A stretch of 64,000 nucleotides of DNA from the NCBI RefSeq assembly GCF_000003815.2, contig NC_049983.1, positions 27,360,515 through 27,424,514 of the forward strand, written 5' to 3'. Made by a program: the position numbers and the translations under genes. The notes beneath the pieces are model-generated. The model was not told the origin of the DNA. It did no database searches and saw only the letters and a program-made list of their open reading frames with translations. Below, piece by piece: positions 22,801 to 28,800 of the stretch. Each line of letters starts with the position of its first letter. The first letter of the stretch is position 1. The stretch comes from Branchiostoma floridae. Its lineage: Eukaryota; Chordata; Leptocardii; Amphioxiformes; Branchiostomatidae.

Positions 22801-25800
22801 ACTTAGAACATCGTCAAGTTTGGAGACTTGGCTTCGGTTGATCAAATCTCCGTTGTTACTTTGTCAATTGTATTTTATTATACATAATGACAATGTATCA
22901 CGCTTTCAATTAATCATATCACATTTGCTATGAACATTTCCTTTAATATTCTATTTAAGCAGGATAATCACACTCAGGTTGTTTCCCGCTTGGTGAATAT
23001 ATGCATTAAAATTAAAATCATGAAACTAGTCGCGGTGGCCCTTGCACAAAAGATTGATCATGATCAAGGGAAATTTCAACACCTCTAGTGTTTTTGACAG
23101 TCCAATCATTTAGTAGGAATTATGTAACTGTTCCATTAATTATGAGATACAAATTACTCGAATAATCGGTACCTTAAATGTTCCACCTCTATAAACTTTT
23201 TTCACATGTAAAATAATGCCAAAAGAGATTTCCTAATTACCTATACAAATTTGCACTTTATTATGTACATCTATTGCTAAGCTTCTTGCTACGCTCCTTT
23301 CTTCTGTTACTGTCCTGGAAAGATTTTGACAAAAGACCACTGCAGTTCCAGAGCAAGCTGCTTGGGACCTCAAACCTACACAAATATTCAGAAACACAAA
23401 CACACACACACACACACATAAATAGACTGATACAAGCACAGACAGACAGACAGACACACAGACACAACCAAAACAATATCATTGTAATGGAGATAACAAG
23501 TGACAAGCATGAGTGTGGGATCACTGATGTCCTAAAATGGACCCATATACCTACCTACTATACCGGTACACACGGTATACACAATTGAGCCAGAGCCCAT
23601 CTGTGCTGTGCTGTCCAGAGCAGGACTTTCCCATATCTCACGTTTGCAGGATGCGAGCGGGCAGGTACCAAAGGCGAAGAACTTGTCACCATTGTGAGAA
23701 GGAAAAGCCAAGTCTACAATCATCTCTACCCTAGCGGCCGGAGGGCACAAGAGCACGTTGTTGATGTAGGGGTCGGAGTTGTACTCATCAACGCACCTGG
23801 AAACACGACAGCCTTAGTATGTCTACTCCATGTTCAAAAGGAAATTATATAGACAGAGACAAGGAATCAATTTAGGGAGCCTTGAAAAGCCTTGATAGAT
23901 ACGTAACAGGTAACATTTCTATACAAAATGTCTTAAATAATAGTCAAATGCTCAATTTTGAACTTTGAATTTTTTTAGAAAGAGTAATGCACCCTGGCCA
24001 GATCAGTAGGCAGGTGCACTAACAATACGCGATTTCACTGCTAACGTTACGTGTCACGGGTTGTACCGGATGTGTTCAGGTGTGCTGGAACTGCCCCCCT
24101 CCACTGCATAGTTCTCCCCACAGCCGGTCGCGTTGAGTCCGAACTCTGCGCACAGGTTTTGGTAGTCCCTGCACCAGCTTTCAGAGGCGGACAGCCCGTA
24201 GCCATCAAAAGGAATGCCAGCCTCGATAACGAAGAAGTCGACTCCTTGATACTGCTGGTTTGCAGTGCGGAGGACCTCGAAAGCGTGATTTCCTGTCAGT
24301 GAGAGAGTATGACACCAATAAAAGCGATGCAGCGCCCCTCCATATTTTCAAATAGATTAGAGTTTGTCAATGTTATGCAGGTGTATTTGTTATGGACTGC
24401 GCATGTAGATGGTGGCTGGTGTTGGTAAGTGGTTGAATTGTTTAATGCATGGTGAGAGACAGTGGTGTTGGTTCGGGTTAAAGGTGTAAGTGGGTGGTGT
24501 AAGTTGGTTTATTAAGGGTGGGTGTTGCTGAGTGATTCAGGTGAATAGTGTAAGTGGATGGTGTGGGTGGGTGGTGTTGGTGAGAGGTTCAGGTGAATGG
24601 GTAAGTGATAGTGTGAGTGGGTGGTGTTGGTGGGTGGTTCGGGTGAATGGTGTAAGGGGATAGTGTGGGTGGGTGGTGTTGGTGGGTGGTTCGGGTGAAT
24701 GGGTAAGTGGATAGTGTGGGTGGGTGGTGTTGGTGACAGGTTGGGTGAATGGGTAAGTGGATAGTGTGGGTGGATGGTGTTGGTGGGTGGTTCGGGTGAA
24801 TGGGTAAGTGGATAGTGTGGGTGGATGGTGTTGGTAAGTGGTTCGGGTGAATGGGTAAGTGGATAGTGTGGGTGGATGGTGTTGGTGGGTGGCTCGTGTG
24901 AATGGGTAAGTGGATAGTGTGGGTGGATGGTGTTGGTGGGTGGTTCGGGGGAATGGGTATGGGGATAGTGTGGATGGTGTTGGTGAGTGGTTCGGGTGAA
25001 TGGGTAAATGGATAGTGTGGGTGGGTGGAGTTTGTTGGTGGTTCGGGTGAATGGGTAAGTGGATAGTGTGGGTGGGTTGTGTTGCTGAGTGGTTCCGTTG
25101 AATGGTGTAAGTGGATGGTGTGGGTGGGTGGTGTTGGTGGGTGATTCGGGTGAATAGTGTAAGTAGATAGTGTGGGTGGGTTGTGTTGGTGGGTGGTTCG
25201 GGTGAATGGGTAAGTGGATAGTGGATAATGTACCGTGTGTGATGCGGATCGATCGATTCTATTTGTGTAAGTGACATAACAAATTGAGGTACTTGCCGTC
25301 TCTGCCTCTGCACACGGTGTAAACAATCCTGTTTCCGCTTCCGTCAAAGGTAAAGTCGTTTGACACGGTAGAGAACTTACTGTCTAATATATCACGGTTG
25401 CAGTAATTATACGAGCAGTGTCTAAAGCCGAAAGTGCTGGTTTCTGTAACCGAGACAGAGAAAGCCAAATTCGCCAGACTTGCAATGGCATCGTCACGGA
25501 AGAGCGCGTTGTCGGTGTAGGGGTCGGAGTTGTACTCAGTCACGCACCTGATGGGAACACACAAAAGATTGGTCCTGACGATCTGCATTTCAGATATTGA
25601 CGTGAAATCTTTTAGTCTCAAAACAAGTAGTTAGATGACCAAACGTCCCCGTGAGAATGCAGAAGAATCTCTAAAGGGGGTTAGGGTATCCATGCATTAT
25701 AGCCTCCTTTTCTTGTAACGGTATCTATGTAAAAATCTCACCATGGAGGTGCTTTAATCACAGCTTTAACAATGTATTGGTTCCCCCATTATCTGTTAGA

Positions 25801-28800
25801 ACATTTATTACATCACCACATCACCTAAACTCCAGGTCAGCCCGATGGCATCCATGGTTAATACGGACCACAATTTCTAAAAGAAGCTACAGCCCAGTTC
25901 AGATAGCTTAAAAAGACAAGTTTAACTATTAGCGTGCACGTGTCAAATCCTACCGCGCAGCGCCATCGCTGAAATTTGGCCCTCCCTCGAGTGCATAGTC
26001 CTCCCCACGGCCCGTGGGTCTGAGTCCGTATTCCGCGCACAGGTACATGTAGTCCGTGCACCAGGAGTCAAAGTTAGACAGGCCGTCAGCCGGCAGTCGC
26101 GCCTCGATGGCGAGAAAGTTGAGTCCGACGCCATTAGAGTGGAATCTCCCAGGGTATGCCTGGTTCTTAGTCCTCAAGACTTCAAAGCGGTGGCGTCCAG
26201 CTGAGAGAACGGAATTTGCGGTAGTATGAACAACTCACGGTAACAATGTAAGGCTGTAATTAAGGCAGCCAAGTCGATATAAATTCAAAGATGGCAAGGC
26301 AGAGGTCTTTTGGTCATGGTTATTGACTTTAGAGTTTCTAGGTTTCGATGAGAAGCAGGTTCCTAGTAGGTCATATGGCATAGATACAGATATTTGGCGC
26401 AGAGGTCCTGGGTTCGATTCTGCTATACTACGTAACTTGTGCCCTTGGTAATGGCCCTTTACACGACATTCCTCACCCCAACTAGGTGAAAAATGAGTCA
26501 GGTACCTGACTTCAATAAGGTAAGGTAAAGGCGGTGGAACTACTACTCTTACTATTATGTACTCGTTAGGAGAAAGCCGTATATAGCCATTGTATCTTTT
26601 AAGAAGATAGTGGCCCTCTGCTTAAGTTTAACCACAAATTTTCCATCAAAAGAAGAAAGGTAGAACATTTCCCCACCTACACAACTACGACCGTCTGGCT
26701 GCAACACGAAGCCAGGTTGACAGATACACGTGCTCTGACCGTCCCAGAAATGCTGGCAGCCGCCATTACCTGTTGGGAGAACAAACCACAGTTAGGTAAC
26801 GGTCACGGCTGAGCTGAAAATGGCGCAACGTGCAAGTGGGATCTCGCTTCTACAAAATAGAGAAAATTAGAAAGAGGTTAGGGTTCTGCTATTGACAAGA
26901 TATCGACGAAACGTACATTTTTGCGGTGGAAAAAAATAAAAGAAAATACAATATGAGCTCATTTTAATGACATCTTAGCGACAAAAGTGGGTGCGTCTCA
27001 CAAAAGTACGTCAATACCAAACTAGACTTCATTTGCTCCTAATGATAGGAGGTTTTGCTCATGCAGTCTTCATTACAAAATTAAGTTCCTTTCATCCCCC
27101 CAAAAATATAGGCAGCATGATTTTATACATTTTGGAGGACTAAAAACAAGAAAACTCAATAACAATTCTATCCAACACACGTGTAAAAAAAATGGTCGCG
27201 TTAACATCAACGTAAAAGTAGAGCTCATTTACTATCAACGCCAGGCAACAGGTATTTACTCATTTAATCTCTATAACACAATTAGATTTATCAAATCAAT
27301 ACATAATAGAGGCATGATGTTTTTTTTTTTGTAAAACAAAACCTCGGAGGAAACCTCAGCATAACGTATGTCTTGTGATGGATAGAGTTATACAGGCAAC
27401 AGTCAGTGGCTCTGGATATCAGTGTATTTGATCATTCCACTCAAATAACAAATCTAAGTCAATACACTATTCCAGATACTGGTAATGCTATTTGTTTACT
27501 TTGTTTTAGGAATATATAAATGTTCAAACGTTGGGTCCAGATATCTATGGCCTGACATTTAGCAGGTTTTGTCCCATAAAGGTGATGATTTCCTAATGTC
27601 AAAGTCGGTACCGTAAAAAAAAAACTAAATTATGTCGCCGATGGAGGAGGAATTAACAGTTGTTGCTATGATCTTTTTGGCAAGCTTCGTAAGTTATGTC
27701 TTCACTGAGGGAGGCGGGAAAGTAACGTGGTCAGCTGAACTCTTTTCACCACCCTTCTCTGGTATCAGTTTTAACCGAGCAATTTAAGCAGAATTACAAA
27801 AAAATAACATAAAAATAAACATGATGACCAGTAGCAAGTAAAGTTATGGTGTTAATAATGTAAGTGCAAAATGTGGTCCTTCTGATTTTGTGCACAGGAC
27901 AATAATGAGCAAGAATTATTCACAAACATGTCAAAATATTCATCTTACATTGACGAATCGATATACAATGATTATCGAAAGGTGTAAAAAAATATATCCC
28001 AGAACACAACATAGTTTGAACCCGTTCGGTCATTTTAATCGCACAAACCATGTGGATGGTTGAGGCTTAATACACTTGTTCTGTAGAGCGAACTCCTGAG
28101 AGGAGTAAGACGACCCTGATACTCACTGTGAGGCGTTGAACCTTTACACACGGTGTACACAGTCTGGTCTTCATTTCCGGGCAAGGCGTAATATGGGTTG
28201 TAGAGAGCTTGGGTACTATCGGATATGTTTCGCTGGCAGTATCCGCCACAGCCACTTAACGCGAAACTCCGAAGGAAGGAGTTTTTAGCTGAGAAAGCCA
28301 ACTTTGCAATCTCGTGAACAGCTCTATCCGTAGAGGAGTCTATCACGTAGTTGTTGTAGGGGTCTGAGTTGTATTCAGTGTCGCACCTGGAGGCACATAA
28401 GAACATTATTTTCTGAAGATATCTTTAGTCACTGTTTTAGGGTAATCTCTTTAGCTTTCTAAAACTTTCCAAGGACTCGCAACAAATCAATTAACACAAA
28501 CTTAACAATAATCATATAACATCAAACATAATCAAACATAGGGGTGATAACCTATCTGACGGATTCAACATATAAAATTCCGTTTTTATTAAAGCTGATG
28601 AGGCCACGTTGATTTTATTGTATAGATGGAATATCCCAGGACAGGAAACAAGACAGATCCCTGGAAAAGTACCCAGACAGGTTGAAGGACAGGTAACAAG
28701 ACACTTCTACTGGTCATTGGTCCTACCCAGCTATGCTTCTGCCGGTAGGGCGGAGTCCGAACCCTTCACAAAGGTTCTGGTAGTCCCGGCACCAGTTCTC

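Noticed and set aside
24537-25347. Two long minus-strand open frames (over 250 codons each) of Thr/Pro/His repeats
   Set aside because: They are the 51-bp minisatellite read in frames kept open by its period (51 = 3 x 17). They lie between exons of the PKD1-like gene and have no splice or start support.
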